A stretch of 64,000 nt of DNA. Origin: JAHFRG01 sp036522275 (GTDB lineage: Bacteria; Pseudomonadota; Gammaproteobacteria; Burkholderiales; JAHFRG01). Shown here one piece after another: positions 41,618 to 49,819 of this stretch; the stretch's first letter is position 1; each line of letters begins with the position of its first letter. The stretch covers positions 1 to 64,000 of the forward strand of contig DATDGC010000020.1 in the NCBI GenBank assembly GCA_036522275.1. The letters are read 5' to 3'. A program made the translations under genes and the position numbers. Under the pieces are notes generated by a model, which had not been told where the DNA came from, did not search any database, and saw only the letters and a list, made by a program, of their open reading frames with translations.

Positions 41618-43333
41618 ATGAGCAAACTACTGGAAGTTCGTGTTCCGGATATTGGGGATTTCAAAGATGTTCCGGTAATCGAAGTCCTGGTGAAAGCCGG
41701 AGACACCGTCGCCAAGGAAGATCCGCTGATCACGCTGGAATCGGACAAGGCAACCATGGACATTCCCGCCCCGCAGGCGGGAGCGGTGAAAGAGGTCAAG
41801 ATCAAAATCGGCGATAAGGTGTCGCAAGGCTCGCTGATTCTCACGCTGCACACCGCAGCTTCCGCACCCGCTGAATCCCCCAAATCAGTTCAAGCCTCGC
41901 CCGCTGTTACGGCTCCCAAACCCGCTGCCGATATTCATGCTGAAGTTGCGGTGCTGGGCGCCGGCCCCGGCGGGTATACCGCGGCGTTCCGCGCTGCCGA
42001 TCTGGGCAAGCAAGTGGTGCTGATCGAACGCTATCCCAATTTGGGAGGGGTTTGCCTCAATGTCGGCTGCATTCCCTCCAAGGCATTGCTGCACGTGGCC
42101 AAGGTCATCGGCGAAGCGGAGGAAATGGCGCATCAAGGTGTGAGTTTCGGCAAACCCAAAATCGAAATTGACAAACTTCGCACCTGGAAGCAAAGCGTAA
42201 CCGGCAAACTGAGCAAAGGCTTGGCCGGACTTGCCAGGCAGCGCAAGGTGCGGATATTGCAAGGCGTGGCCAAGTTCGCTTCATCCCATATGCTGCGTGT
42301 GGAAACTCAGGATGGCGTGAAAACCGTGTCCTTCGATTACTGCATCATCGCAGCGGGATCGCAAGCGGCAAAGATTCCCGGTTTTCCCGACGACCCGCGC
42401 ATCATGGATTCAACCAGCGCGCTGGAAATCCAGGACATTCCACAAAAATTGCTGGTGATAGGAGGGGGCATCATCGGGCTTGAATTGGCGTGCGTGTACG
42501 ATGCGCTGGGCTCGAAAATCAGCGTGGTGGAGCTGCTTGATGGTTTGATGCTCGACGTGGATCGCGATCTTATCAAGCCCCTGCAAAAACGCATTGAAAA
42601 GCGTTACGAGGGGATTTATCTCAAAACCAAAGCTATTAAAATCGAACCGCAAAAAGACGGCTTAAAAGTGCATTTTGACGGCGACAATGCGCCAAAGCCG
42701 CAGCTGTTCGACCGTGTCCTGATAGCGGTTGGAAGACAGCCTAATGGCAAAGCCATAGCCGCAGAGAACGCCGGTGTTCAGTTGACCGACAAGGGTTTTA
42801 TTCCGGTTGACAAACAGCAGCGCACCAGCGTGCCGCATATTTTCGCGATAGGCGACATCGTTGGCGAGCCGATGCTCGCGCACAAAGCGAGCCATGAAGG
42901 CAAGGTTGCCGCCGAAGTCATCGCCGGACACAAAGTGGCATTCGATGCTCGCACCATTCCATCGGTCGCCTACACCGACCCTGAAGTGGCATGGATGGGT
43001 TTGACCGAGACTAAAGCCAAGGAACAAAACATCGAGTATGAAAAGGCGGTATTTCCCTGGGCGGCGAGCGGTCGCGCGTTGGCCCAGGGACGCGACGAAG
43101 GGATGACCAAGCTGCTCTTCGACAAAAACACCAACAGGCTCCTCGGCGCGGGCATAGTGGGGCCAAACGCTGGCGAGCTGATTTCCGAAACCGTGCTGGC
43201 GCTGGAAATGGGAGCTGACGCGCAAGATATCGGGCTTACCATCCATCCCCATCCCACGCTGTCGGAGACCGTGTTTTTCTCCGCCGAAATAGCGGAAGGC
43301 ACCGTCACCGATCTTTACATTCCGAAAAAGTAG
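41618..43333 (+). CDS. lpdA: Dihydrolipoyl dehydrogenase with N-terminal lipoyl domain
   Basis: E3 of 2-oxoacid dehydrogenase complexes. Residues 1-80 form a lipoyl domain (lipoyl Lys in ESDKATMDIP), joined by an Ala/Pro linker to the FAD/NAD oxidoreductase: FAD loop VLGAGPGGYTAAFRA, redox pair GGVCLNVGCIPSK, NAD-binding IGGGIIGLELA and the dimer motif HPHPTLSE. Such fusions accompany aceE/aceF in betaproteobacteria, but those genes are absent here; a repeat region and proA are upstream. Confidence 0.94.
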   Translation: MSKLLEVRVPDIGDFKDVPVIEVLVKAGDTVAKEDPLITLESDKATMDIPAPQAGAVKEVKIKIGDKVSQGSLILTLHTAASAPAESPKSVQASPAVTAPKPAADIHAEVAVLGAGPGGYTAAFRAADLGKQVVLIERYPNLGGVCLNVGCIPSKALLHVAKVIGEAEEMAHQGVSFGKPKIEIDKLRTWKQSVTGKLSKGLAGLARQRKVRILQGVAKFASSHMLRVETQDGVKTVSFDYCIIAAGSQAAKIPGFPDDPRIMDSTSALEIQDIPQKLLVIGGGIIGLELACVYDALGSKISVVELLDGLMLDVDRDLIKPLQKRIEKRYEGIYLKTKAIKIEPQKDGLKVHFDGDNAPKPQLFDRVLIAVGRQPNGKAIAAENAGVQLTDKGFIPVDKQQRTSVPHIFAIGDIVGEPMLAHKASHEGKVAAEVIAGHKVAFDARTIPSVAYTDPEVAWMGLTETKAKEQNIEYEKAVFPWAASGRALAQGRDEGMTKLLFDKNTNRLLGAGIVGPNAGELISETVLALEMGADAQDIGLTIHPHPTLSETVFFSAEIAEGTVTDLYIPKK

Positions 43334-43337
43334 CGCC

Positions 43338-44105
43338 TCACTGCGCAGTGGCAGGCTGTTGCAACAGGCTCGCAAACTGCATGAGTTCCTTCTCCTGCAG
43401 GTCGGATACCACCCAAAACGCCATTCCCGAATCCTTCCAGTGAATCAGGTTATATCCCTGCTTGGTTTTCGTCCGTACCAAGCTTTTCTCGCGCGACTCT
43501 TCAGGCCAGATGAATAGATTGATGAAATGCTTGCGATGTCCGTATACCAGCGCCGCCACAGGTCTGTTGTTGATGTAATCAAGCCGGCCGCCGATTAGCG
43601 GAAAACCCTGAGTAGTTAAATCGAGGACCTCCGGCGAAAAATCCAATTTGCCGTTGAACCATGGCTTCACCGTGTGCTGGTCGGAGGAAGCCACATCCGC
43701 CAAATGATCCGCCATCAGCGAACGCACATGGCCTGAGATGATTTCTTCCGTAAGGAGCTCGTCTTCGGAAGCCGCGTTAAAATGCAGCGCCACGCCCCAG
43801 GTAATTACCACCGCGAAAGCCATTGAAGCGGCAAAGCCCAGCCAGTTTAAGCTTGGCTGCCTGTAATCAATCGCTTTTTTGCCTTGCTTCGGCAAAGCAG
43901 CGCGTATGCGCGCTTCAAGCCATTGCGGTGCCGCGTAATAGCTCACGCGCTCGCGAATAGCGGACCGCATAGCGGTTTCCTGAGAGTAAACCGCGTTGCA
44001 AGCAGCGCAACCCTCAAGGTGTTTTTCAATTTCCACGGCGCGCACCAAATCGATTTCCTTATCGAGGTGGCCGTGCATCAGATTCCGGGTTTCATTGCAA
44101 TTCAT
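43338..44105 (-). CDS. Anti-sigma factor with zinc-finger and membrane helix
   Basis: The N-terminal part (MNCNETRNLMHGHLDKEID, then EIEKHLEGCAACNAVYSQE) is a zf-HC2 anti-sigma domain with H-x3-C-x2-C. A single transmembrane helix (about residues 88-106) leads to a periplasmic domain of 145 residues. It is predicted to bind the ECF sigma encoded 1 bp upstream (sigma stop TGA, one base, then ATG), with the periplasmic part sensing a signal. Start at 44105 is fixed by that coupling. Confidence 0.9.
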   Translation of the reverse strand: MNCNETRNLMHGHLDKEIDLVRAVEIEKHLEGCAACNAVYSQETAMRSAIRERVSYYAAPQWLEARIRAALPKQGKKAIDYRQPSLNWLGFAASMAFAVVITWGVALHFNAASEDELLTEEIISGHVRSLMADHLADVASSDQHTVKPWFNGKLDFSPEVLDLTTQGFPLIGGRLDYINNRPVAALVYGHRKHFINLFIWPEESREKSLVRTKTKQGYNLIHWKDSGMAFWVVSDLQEKELMQFASLLQQPATAQ

Positions 44106-44106
44106 T

Positions 44107-44625
44107 TCACTTCTCCTGCATAACCCGCTCAAGCGAGTCGCGAAGCATTTTCCTCGCGCGGGCGAGTCGTGACATCACTGTGCCGAGCGGAATGCCGGCT
44201 ACGGTCGCGATTTCCTTGTAGGAAAGATCTTCAAGCTCTCGCATAATCAGTATTTCCCTGAACTCCAGCGACAGCGTTTCAAGCGCAAGGTCAAGCAACC
44301 GCTTGTCGGCGTTTTGCAGCATCAAGGTTTGCGGATCGCTACCGCTGTCCGCCTCGGCGTGCTCCTCCTCGTCAAAAGAATCGTGCAACTCCTGGACACG
44401 ATTCTGTTTCAACCAGGTGTAACAAGTGTTGCGCACAATGGCCAGCAGCCAGGCGCGTCCGTCATCGCCCCGGAAGCTGTCAAAAAACTTAAAAGCACGC
44501 AAGTACGCTTCCTGCACCATATCCTCCGCGTCGTGATCATTGCGGGTCAGCCAACGCGCCAGGTTATAGGCACTGCTGAGATGCGGCAGCGCGATTTCTT
44601 CAAAGCGCCGGTTCTTATCAGCCAA
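44107..44625 (-). CDS. ECF RNA polymerase sigma factor
   Basis: The 172-residue protein has region 2 (YNLARWLTRNDHDAEDMVQEAYLRAFKFFDSFRG, WLLAIVRNTCYTWLK) and region 4 (LEFREILIMRELEDLSYKEIATVAGIPLGTVMSRLARAR). The start is TTG with AGAGGA eight bases upstream. The gene is preceded at 16 bp by a copy of the motif GGGAATA-N16-GGTAATAC, suggesting autoregulation, and shares that motif with two neighbouring transcription units. Confidence 0.93.
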   Translation of the reverse strand: MADKNRRFEEIALPHLSSAYNLARWLTRNDHDAEDMVQEAYLRAFKFFDSFRGDDGRAWLLAIVRNTCYTWLKQNRVQELHDSFDEEEHAEADSGSDPQTLMLQNADKRLLDLALETLSLEFREILIMRELEDLSYKEIATVAGIPLGTVMSRLARARKMLRDSLERVMQEK

Positions 44626-44640
44626 AGATATTCCTCTTCT

Positions 44641-44671
44641 GTATTACCGAATATCGCACCATTTTATTCCC
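44641..44671 (-). promoter_or_regulatory. ECF-type promoter of the sigma gene (copy 1)
   Basis: On the minus strand GGGAATA (44671-44665) and GGTAATAC (44648-44641) are separated by exactly 16 bp, at the right distance for a transcript starting shortly before the sigma start codon. Two further copies with the same spacing face the other way. Confidence 0.7.
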
Positions 44672-44694
44672 TAAACCGAATTAAAACGAATACC

Positions 44695-44725
44695 GGGAAT
44701 ATTGGCAGCACGCTAAAGGTTATGC
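44695..44725 (+). promoter_or_regulatory. ECF-type promoter (copy 2), for the exported protein at 44787
   Basis: GGGAATA (44695-44701), 16 bp, GGTTATGC (44718-44725). It points away from the sigma gene; the resulting leader to the 44787 start would be about 55 nt. Confidence 0.7.
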
Positions 44726-44786
44726 AGGGTAGAGACGGCTTGATTGGCAAACCGTCTTGACCAACCTTCCATATAGGAGATTCAAA

Positions 44787-45029
44787 ATGTTTACGAATAG
44801 AAACAGATTGTCAGCTCTTGCATTAGGCACCTTGCTCTCGATCTCTGCGCTTCAGCCTGCTCTGGCAGCAGAAGACACCAAAGTAGACGTCAAAATGGCG
44901 TGGAATTCTCAGCAGAGCGGCGACGCCCCTTGCATGGATTCCAAGAAACAAGTTAACGACAATGCCGTCAAGACAGACAACTCGCCTGACACATGGTATG
45001 AGCGCCAAAGCAGGATCCCAGGCGGCTAA
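44787..45029 (+). CDS. Small exported protein, unknown function
   Basis: From ATG 44787, with AGGAG six to seven bases upstream, the 80-residue product has a signal peptide (RLSALALGTLLSISALQPALA) and a mature part of about 50 residues with one Cys, ending in TWYERQSRIPGG. I do not recognise it. It is the first gene under the divergent ECF-type promoter, so it likely belongs to the sigma regulon. Confidence 0.75.
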   Translation: MFTNRNRLSALALGTLLSISALQPALAAEDTKVDVKMAWNSQQSGDAPCMDSKKQVNDNAVKTDNSPDTWYERQSRIPGG

Positions 45030-45062
45030 TAATGTCTCGAAACTAGGTGATTTATTTCCGGA

Positions 45063-45088
45063 ATTCCCCGAAGGCAACTTCGGGGAAT
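45063..45088 (+). terminator. GNRA-loop hairpin after the small exported gene
   Basis: attccccgaag pairs with cttcggggaat around a GCAA loop (11-bp stem). There is no proper T run after it, so termination is not certain. Its right arm contains the GGGAATA of the next ECF-type promoter, so hairpin and promoter overlap. Confidence 0.5.
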
Positions 45089-45113
45089 ATTTCGGGTGCG
45101 AATCCGGTTATAC
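45083..45113 (+). promoter_or_regulatory. ECF-type promoter (copy 3), for the metallophosphoesterase operon
   Basis: GGGAATA (45083-45089), 16 bp, GGTTATAC (45106-45113), 38 bp before the ATG at 45152. Its motif and spacing match copies 1 and 2. Confidence 0.7.
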
Positions 45114-45151
45114 AAGTTACGGACCTCTTAAATTGATACAAGGAGACTCAA

Positions 45152-46057
45152 ATGAAAAAGCAAATGGACCGGCGGCAGTTTCTTAAACTGGCCGGCCTGG
45201 GCGGCGTGGTGTTTGTTTCCGGCCTTGCCGGCTGCGCCAGCGCAGGAAGAAAACCGGGCGCGACGGCTTACGACGATTTCTATTTTGTGCAGCTTTCGGA
45301 TACCCATTGGGGATTCGAGGGCGAGGCAGTCAATCCCGACGCCAAAGGCACATTAAAAAAAGCGGTGGCAGCGGTGAACAACCTGAACGAAAAACCTGAT
45401 TTCATCATGTTTACCGGCGACCTTACCCACATCACCGATGATCCCAAAATTCGCAGGCAACGGCTTGCCGAATTCCGCGAGATCGTGAGCGAGCTTAAGG
45501 TGACAAACGTTCACTTCATGCCCGGCGAGCACGATGCCTCTCTCGACCGCGGCGCAGCCTTTCAGGAATTTTTCGGCAAAACGCACTATACCTTCGACCA
45601 CAAAGGTGTGCATTTCATCGTGGTTGATAACGTTTCCGATCCGGGCGCGAAAATAGGCGATGAACAACTGCAGTGGCTAAGCGCTGATTTGCAGCAGCAG
45701 GACAAGGACGCGCGCATCGTGGTATTCACGCACCGACCGCTGTGGGATCTTTATCCGAAATGGGACTGGGCAACACGCGATGGGGCAAAGGCGATTGACC
45801 TGCTTATGCCGTACAACAACGTCACGGTGTTTTACGGCCATATCCACCAGGAGAATCACCACATGACGGGGCACATAGCGCACCATTCCGCAAAATCGCT
45901 GATTTTCCCGCTGCCCGTAGCCGGTTCGCAGCCCAAGCGCGAGCCGCTTCCATGGGACGCTTCCCAGCCTTACCGGGGTCTGGGCTACAGAAGCGTCGAA
46001 GCCGAGGTGGAAACGGCCGAATACGTAATCACTGAATACCCGGTGCTGAAAGGTTGA
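45152..46057 (+). CDS. Tat-exported calcineurin-like metallophosphoesterase
   Basis: The N-terminus MDRRQFLKLAGLGGVVF is a twin-arginine signal with a possible lipobox (LAGCAS). The metal-binding motifs are FVQLSDTHWG (DxH), MFTGDLTH (GD), MPGEHDA (GNHD-like with Glu), FTHRPLW and FYGHIHQENHH (GHxH). The substrate, a phosphomono- or diester, is unknown. AAGGAG precedes ATG. Followed after 3 bp by the cupredoxin gene; both should be in the ECF regulon. Confidence 0.88.
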   Translation: MKKQMDRRQFLKLAGLGGVVFVSGLAGCASAGRKPGATAYDDFYFVQLSDTHWGFEGEAVNPDAKGTLKKAVAAVNNLNEKPDFIMFTGDLTHITDDPKIRRQRLAEFREIVSELKVTNVHFMPGEHDASLDRGAAFQEFFGKTHYTFDHKGVHFIVVDNVSDPGAKIGDEQLQWLSADLQQQDKDARIVVFTHRPLWDLYPKWDWATRDGAKAIDLLMPYNNVTVFYGHIHQENHHMTGHIAHHSAKSLIFPLPVAGSQPKREPLPWDASQPYRGLGYRSVEAEVETAEYVITEYPVLKG

Positions 46058-46060
46058 AAT

Positions 46061-46426
46061 ATGAACAGAAGCTCACTGTGGATGAGTGTTGTTGTGCTCA
46101 CGTCAGCCTTCATTGCCTCAACCGCCGGCTACGTGACCGCTGAACCGACCGAGCGGGTAATCAAGATTACCGCCAAGGCGTTTGAATATGTTCCCAATGA
46201 AATCACGCTGAAAAAAGGCGAGCTAGTGGTGCTGGAGCTTACATCGCAGGACCTGTTTCATGGTTTCAACATAAGCGATCTTGGCCTGCGCGCCGATCTG
46301 CCCCCGGGCAAAACCGCGCGGGTGCAGCTTACGCCGGACAAGACCGGCGACTTCGAATTCCACTGCGACAACTTTTGTGGCATCGGCCACGAAAACATGA
46401 ACGGGGTTATCCACGTCGTCGAGTAA
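46061..46426 (+). CDS. Exported CuA-type cupredoxin
   Basis: After a signal peptide (residues 1-27) the 120-residue protein has the cupredoxin fold with LFHGFNI providing one His and HCDNFCGIGHENM providing C-x3-C-x3-H-x2-M. That is the binuclear CuA signature of cytochrome oxidase subunit II and nitrous-oxide reductase. Here it stands alone without the rest of COX II, so it is probably a soluble periplasmic electron carrier or copper protein. Adjacent to a Tat phosphoesterase and a secreted methyltransferase. Confidence 0.88.
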   Translation: MNRSSLWMSVVVLTSAFIASTAGYVTAEPTERVIKITAKAFEYVPNEITLKKGELVVLELTSQDLFHGFNISDLGLRADLPPGKTARVQLTPDKTGDFEFHCDNFCGIGHENMNGVIHVVE

Positions 46427-46626
46427 TCGGGATTACGCCTGTATAATGGCGGTCTTTTACGCAAAGCCGAGCAATGCAGGTATTTTTGACCTCCGCAGTG
46501 CTGGCCACGGCTGCCGTAATCTGTGACAAGAAACAGCTCCTGTCTTTTGTGCAGGTGGCAAGGCTGCGTCGTCCTTATCCCATCATCTCTGAATCAGGTA
46601 TGCTTGTTATTTCCCGCGAGGCTTCC

Positions 46627-47454
46627 ATGAAACGGCTTATAACCGTCCTGTCGCTTACCACCTTCCTTCCCTCTTTGTTCGCCCCGGTTTTTGCGGCAAG
46701 CGAAACCGAGCTGCTGCTCGATCAGGCTATCGCAGGAAATCACCGCGAAGCGAAAAACAAGGCGCGCGATGTCTATCGCCACCCCAAGGAGACTTTGCTG
46801 TTTTTCGGATTGAAGCCCAGCATGACGGTGGTGGAAATCTGGCCGGGCGGCGGCTGGTACACCGAGATCCTGGCGCCGGTTTTGCGCGACAAAGGCAAGC
46901 TGTATGAGGCGAGCTTCGCCGTGCAATTGAAAGCCACCCCAGACCTCCGCAGAGAAATCGAACAGGATTACCGGAAAAAACTCGCGCAACATCCCGAAAT
47001 CTACGACAGGATCATCCACACTGAGCTGCAGGCACCCGAATATACCGCGATTGCCCCGCGCGGCGCGGCAGACCTGGTGCTCACTTTTCGCAACGTGCAC
47101 AACTGGGCAAAAGACGTCAGCGCTGATGCTATTTTCAAAACCTTTTACGATGTGTTGAAACCCGGTGGCATCCTCGGCGTAACCGATCACCGCGCCAAAC
47201 CCGGCACGCCGCTTGAAGATATGATCCGCAGCGGCTACGTAACCGAGGACTATGTGATTGAGCATGCCAAGCGCGCCGGTTTCCAGCTGGTGGCCAAATC
47301 GGAAATCAACGCCAACCCCAAAGACACCAAGGACCATCCCAAAGGCGTATGGACGCTGCCGCCGATGCTGCGCCTCGGCAATCAGGACAGAGAAAAATAT
47401 CTGGCGATCGGTGAGAGCGACCGCATGACCCTCAAGTTCGTGAAACCGAAATAA
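46627..47454 (+). CDS. Exported class I SAM-dependent methyltransferase-like protein
   Basis: A signal peptide (MKRLITVLSLTTFLPSLFAPVFAA) precedes a methyltransferase fold with VVEIWPGGGWYTEILAPVL (motif I) and a post-core segment LVLTFRNVHNW, then GGILGVTDHRAKPG. SAM is not known in the periplasm, so either the domain is a repurposed scaffold or the leader is retained. ATG 46627 gives the signal peptide; upstream frame continues to 46474 but has no ribosome site. A TATAAT box at 46442 may give it its own promoter. Confidence 0.82.
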   Translation: MKRLITVLSLTTFLPSLFAPVFAASETELLLDQAIAGNHREAKNKARDVYRHPKETLLFFGLKPSMTVVEIWPGGGWYTEILAPVLRDKGKLYEASFAVQLKATPDLRREIEQDYRKKLAQHPEIYDRIIHTELQAPEYTAIAPRGAADLVLTFRNVHNWAKDVSADAIFKTFYDVLKPGGILGVTDHRAKPGTPLEDMIRSGYVTEDYVIEHAKRAGFQLVAKSEINANPKDTKDHPKGVWTLPPMLRLGNQDREKYLAIGESDRMTLKFVKPK

Positions 47455-47455
47455 T

Positions 47456-48961
47456 TCAACCCTTCCTCTCACGCAGTCCGGCGGGAATCAGCCAGCGATC
47501 GAGCAATTCAAATCCACCCTGCAGCATAAGAGCCAGCGCCGCCGCGGGAATCGCGCCGGCAAGCAGTGTAGCGCTGTCATTCAACGCCAACCCCCGCACA
47601 ATTCGCTCGCCATAACCGCCGGCGCCGACAAAGGCGGCGATGGTCGCGGTTCCGACGTTAATCACCGCCGAGGTTTTGATACCGGCGAGAATCGCACGCG
47701 ACGCAAGAGGCAGTTCAATCAGCCGCAGGCGTGCGAATAAAGGCAGCCCCAGGGATTGCGCCGCTTCCTTGAGCGAAGGTTGGATATCGCTGAGCCCGGC
47801 ATAAGCATTTCTCACAATCGGCAAAAGCGCATACAGAAACAGCGCAATCAGCGCCGGGATGACGCCGATGGTGCCGAGAGCTGAGATCAAAAATGCGAGC
47901 AGAGCCAGCGACGGCAGGGTTTGAATCACTCCGACTACCGAAAGAATCGTTTGCCTGGCCGCAGGCACGTAGGCGGCGCAGACCCCCAGCGGAATGCCCA
48001 GCACTATCGCCCCTCCGAGCGACACAAATACCAGCAGCAAGTGTTCAGCAGTCAAGTACCAGAAATCTGCGGCAAAGAGCAGGGTGAGAAAATTTCTCCC
48101 GGCGCTCTCGGCCGGTTTATGCCCTGCGCCGGCGGAAAGGAAATTCGCAGCGATGGCGGCAAACGGCTTGCCTGTAAGCTCCGCCTCAGCGTTCATCGCC
48201 ACCATCTGCTTTTCGGATATCCCACTCTCAAGTTTTTGCAACGCCGCCCAGGTTTTTGGAAAACGGCCGGGCACATCGAGGCGGTAGAGCAACAGCGCAT
48301 CGTAAGAAGGGAAAAAGTGTTTGTCGTCGTTCAGCACGCGCAGGCCATATCTGGTGATTTTGGCGTCGGTAGAATAAATGTCCATGACATCGATCTTGCC
48401 TTTGGCCAGCGCCTCATAAGCCAGGCCGTGATCGAGGCCGAGTGGGTCGAACGGCAGCGTATATGCGCTTTTGAGAGGCGGCCAGCCGTCCTTGCGGTTT
48501 AAGAATTCATGCGACAATCCCAATTTCAGTTCCGGCTTGCGGGCAAGATCGCTGATGCTGGATATGCCGAGCCGCGCGGCGCGCGTATCCAGCATGGCGA
48601 GTGCATAAGTGTTGTCGAATCCCAGCGGCACCGCCGCCAGGCCGAGCGGCGCAAGTTCGCGGTTGAGCGACACAAGATCGCCAACCGCACTCTTTTTCAG
48701 CAACTCGAACCAGATGGTTCCGGAATATTCCGGATAAATGTCGATGCTCCCGCTTTGCAACGCCGCAATTAGTATCCCGGTATTGCCCAGCCCTTGTTTG
48801 TGCACCACCTTCGCTTCATTGGCACGGCTTGCGGTTTGCGACAGTATTTCGCCGAGAATATAGGATTCGGTGAAGCGCTTGGAGCCGATGTTGAGCGTGA
48901 CTTCGGCAAAGGCCGCGGGCGCAAGCAACAGCAGCAAAAGGCACAGTGTTTTGATCTTCAT
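47456..48961 (-). CDS. Osmoprotectant/betaine-type ABC transporter, fused binding protein and permease
   Basis: The N-terminal 290 residues are a substrate-binding domain (signal peptide, then NIGSKRFTESYILGEIL, GLGNTGILIAALQSGSIDIYPEYSGT, as in glycine betaine/choline binding proteins) and the C-terminal 200 residues a permease with EAA-type loop EAAQSLGLPLFARLRLIELPL. The fusion implies one polypeptide spanning membrane and periplasm, known in OpuC/OsmF-type systems. Its ATG overlaps the stop of the ATPase gene (TAATG), so both are co-translated. Confidence 0.9.
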   Translation of the reverse strand: MKIKTLCLLLLLLAPAAFAEVTLNIGSKRFTESYILGEILSQTASRANEAKVVHKQGLGNTGILIAALQSGSIDIYPEYSGTIWFELLKKSAVGDLVSLNRELAPLGLAAVPLGFDNTYALAMLDTRAARLGISSISDLARKPELKLGLSHEFLNRKDGWPPLKSAYTLPFDPLGLDHGLAYEALAKGKIDVMDIYSTDAKITRYGLRVLNDDKHFFPSYDALLLYRLDVPGRFPKTWAALQKLESGISEKQMVAMNAEAELTGKPFAAIAANFLSAGAGHKPAESAGRNFLTLLFAADFWYLTAEHLLLVFVSLGGAIVLGIPLGVCAAYVPAARQTILSVVGVIQTLPSLALLAFLISALGTIGVIPALIALFLYALLPIVRNAYAGLSDIQPSLKEAAQSLGLPLFARLRLIELPLASRAILAGIKTSAVINVGTATIAAFVGAGGYGERIVRGLALNDSATLLAGAIPAAALALMLQGGFELLDRWLIPAGLRERKG

Positions 48962-49701
48962 TACAGCATTTCCGCGACCAACGAGCGCTGCGCGTGGATG
49001 AATTGCCTGACGTACGGTTCGGCGGGATGATGCAGCAATTCCTCCAGGGCGCCCCGTTGTACGACCCGGCCCTCGCGCAGCAGCACGATATCGGAGGCGA
49101 AATAAGCCGCCTCGTTCATATCGTGTGTCACCAGAATGACCGTTTTGCCAAGATGCGTGAAAATACCCTTGAGCTCGGTTTGCAGTTCGCTGCGTACTAT
49201 CGGGTCGAGCGCGCCTAATGGTTCATCGAGGAGCAGCACATCGGGATCGAGCATCAGCGCGCGCATCAGCCCGACGCGCTGACGCTGGCCGCCGGAGAGT
49301 TCTTGCGGATGGCGTGAAAGCATGGCATGCGGGAGCCTCACCAGCTCTGCCAAATAATTCACCCGCTCGTTAATCCAGGATGGGGTGCGTCGCAGGAAGC
49401 ACGCAAGCAAAGTCACGTTGTCGCGCGCTGTCAAATGCGGAAACAGGCCGCCGTCCTGAATCACGTAGCCGATGGCATGACGCGCGCGCTCCACGTTATC
49501 GACGGTCATGGGCTCGCCGTTGAAAACCACCCGGCCATTGTCGGGTTGAACCAGCCCCAGCATCAGCCGAAGCAGCGTGGATTTGCCGCATCCGCTTGGA
49601 CCGATCAGCGCGGTTATCTTGCCCGTAGCGAACTGCAAGCTGGTTGGCGCGAGAGCAAGCCGCTTTCCATACGTTTTGGAAACGTTTTCTAACGCAATCA
49701 T
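48961..49701 (-). CDS. Osmoprotectant/betaine-type ABC transporter ATPase
   Basis: The 246-residue ABC ATPase has Walker A IGPSGCGKSTLLRL, Q-loop VIQDGGLFPHLT, signature LSGGQRQRVGLMRAL, Walker B VLLLDEPLGALDP and switch VTHDMNEA. It lacks the CBS domains found in some OpuCA proteins. It energises the adjacent fused permease. Confidence 0.92.
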   Translation of the reverse strand: MIALENVSKTYGKRLALAPTSLQFATGKITALIGPSGCGKSTLLRLMLGLVQPDNGRVVFNGEPMTVDNVERARHAIGYVIQDGGLFPHLTARDNVTLLACFLRRTPSWINERVNYLAELVRLPHAMLSRHPQELSGGQRQRVGLMRALMLDPDVLLLDEPLGALDPIVRSELQTELKGIFTHLGKTVILVTHDMNEAAYFASDIVLLREGRVVQRGALEELLHHPAEPYVRQFIHAQRSLVAEML

Positions 49702-49819
49702 CTGATTTGAATTGATGCAAGAGGCGAGCTAGCCTAGCATTAGCGGCGCAGTTACGCCACTTCGCGGAACGGCACTATCAAGGTAGAATTGCACTGTTAA
49801 TTTCTCCGGAGAGCCGCAT

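Noticed and set aside
44626..44786. A start for the small exported protein at 44757
   Set aside because: It would add ten residues before the signal peptide; the ATG at 44787 has the AGGAG site.
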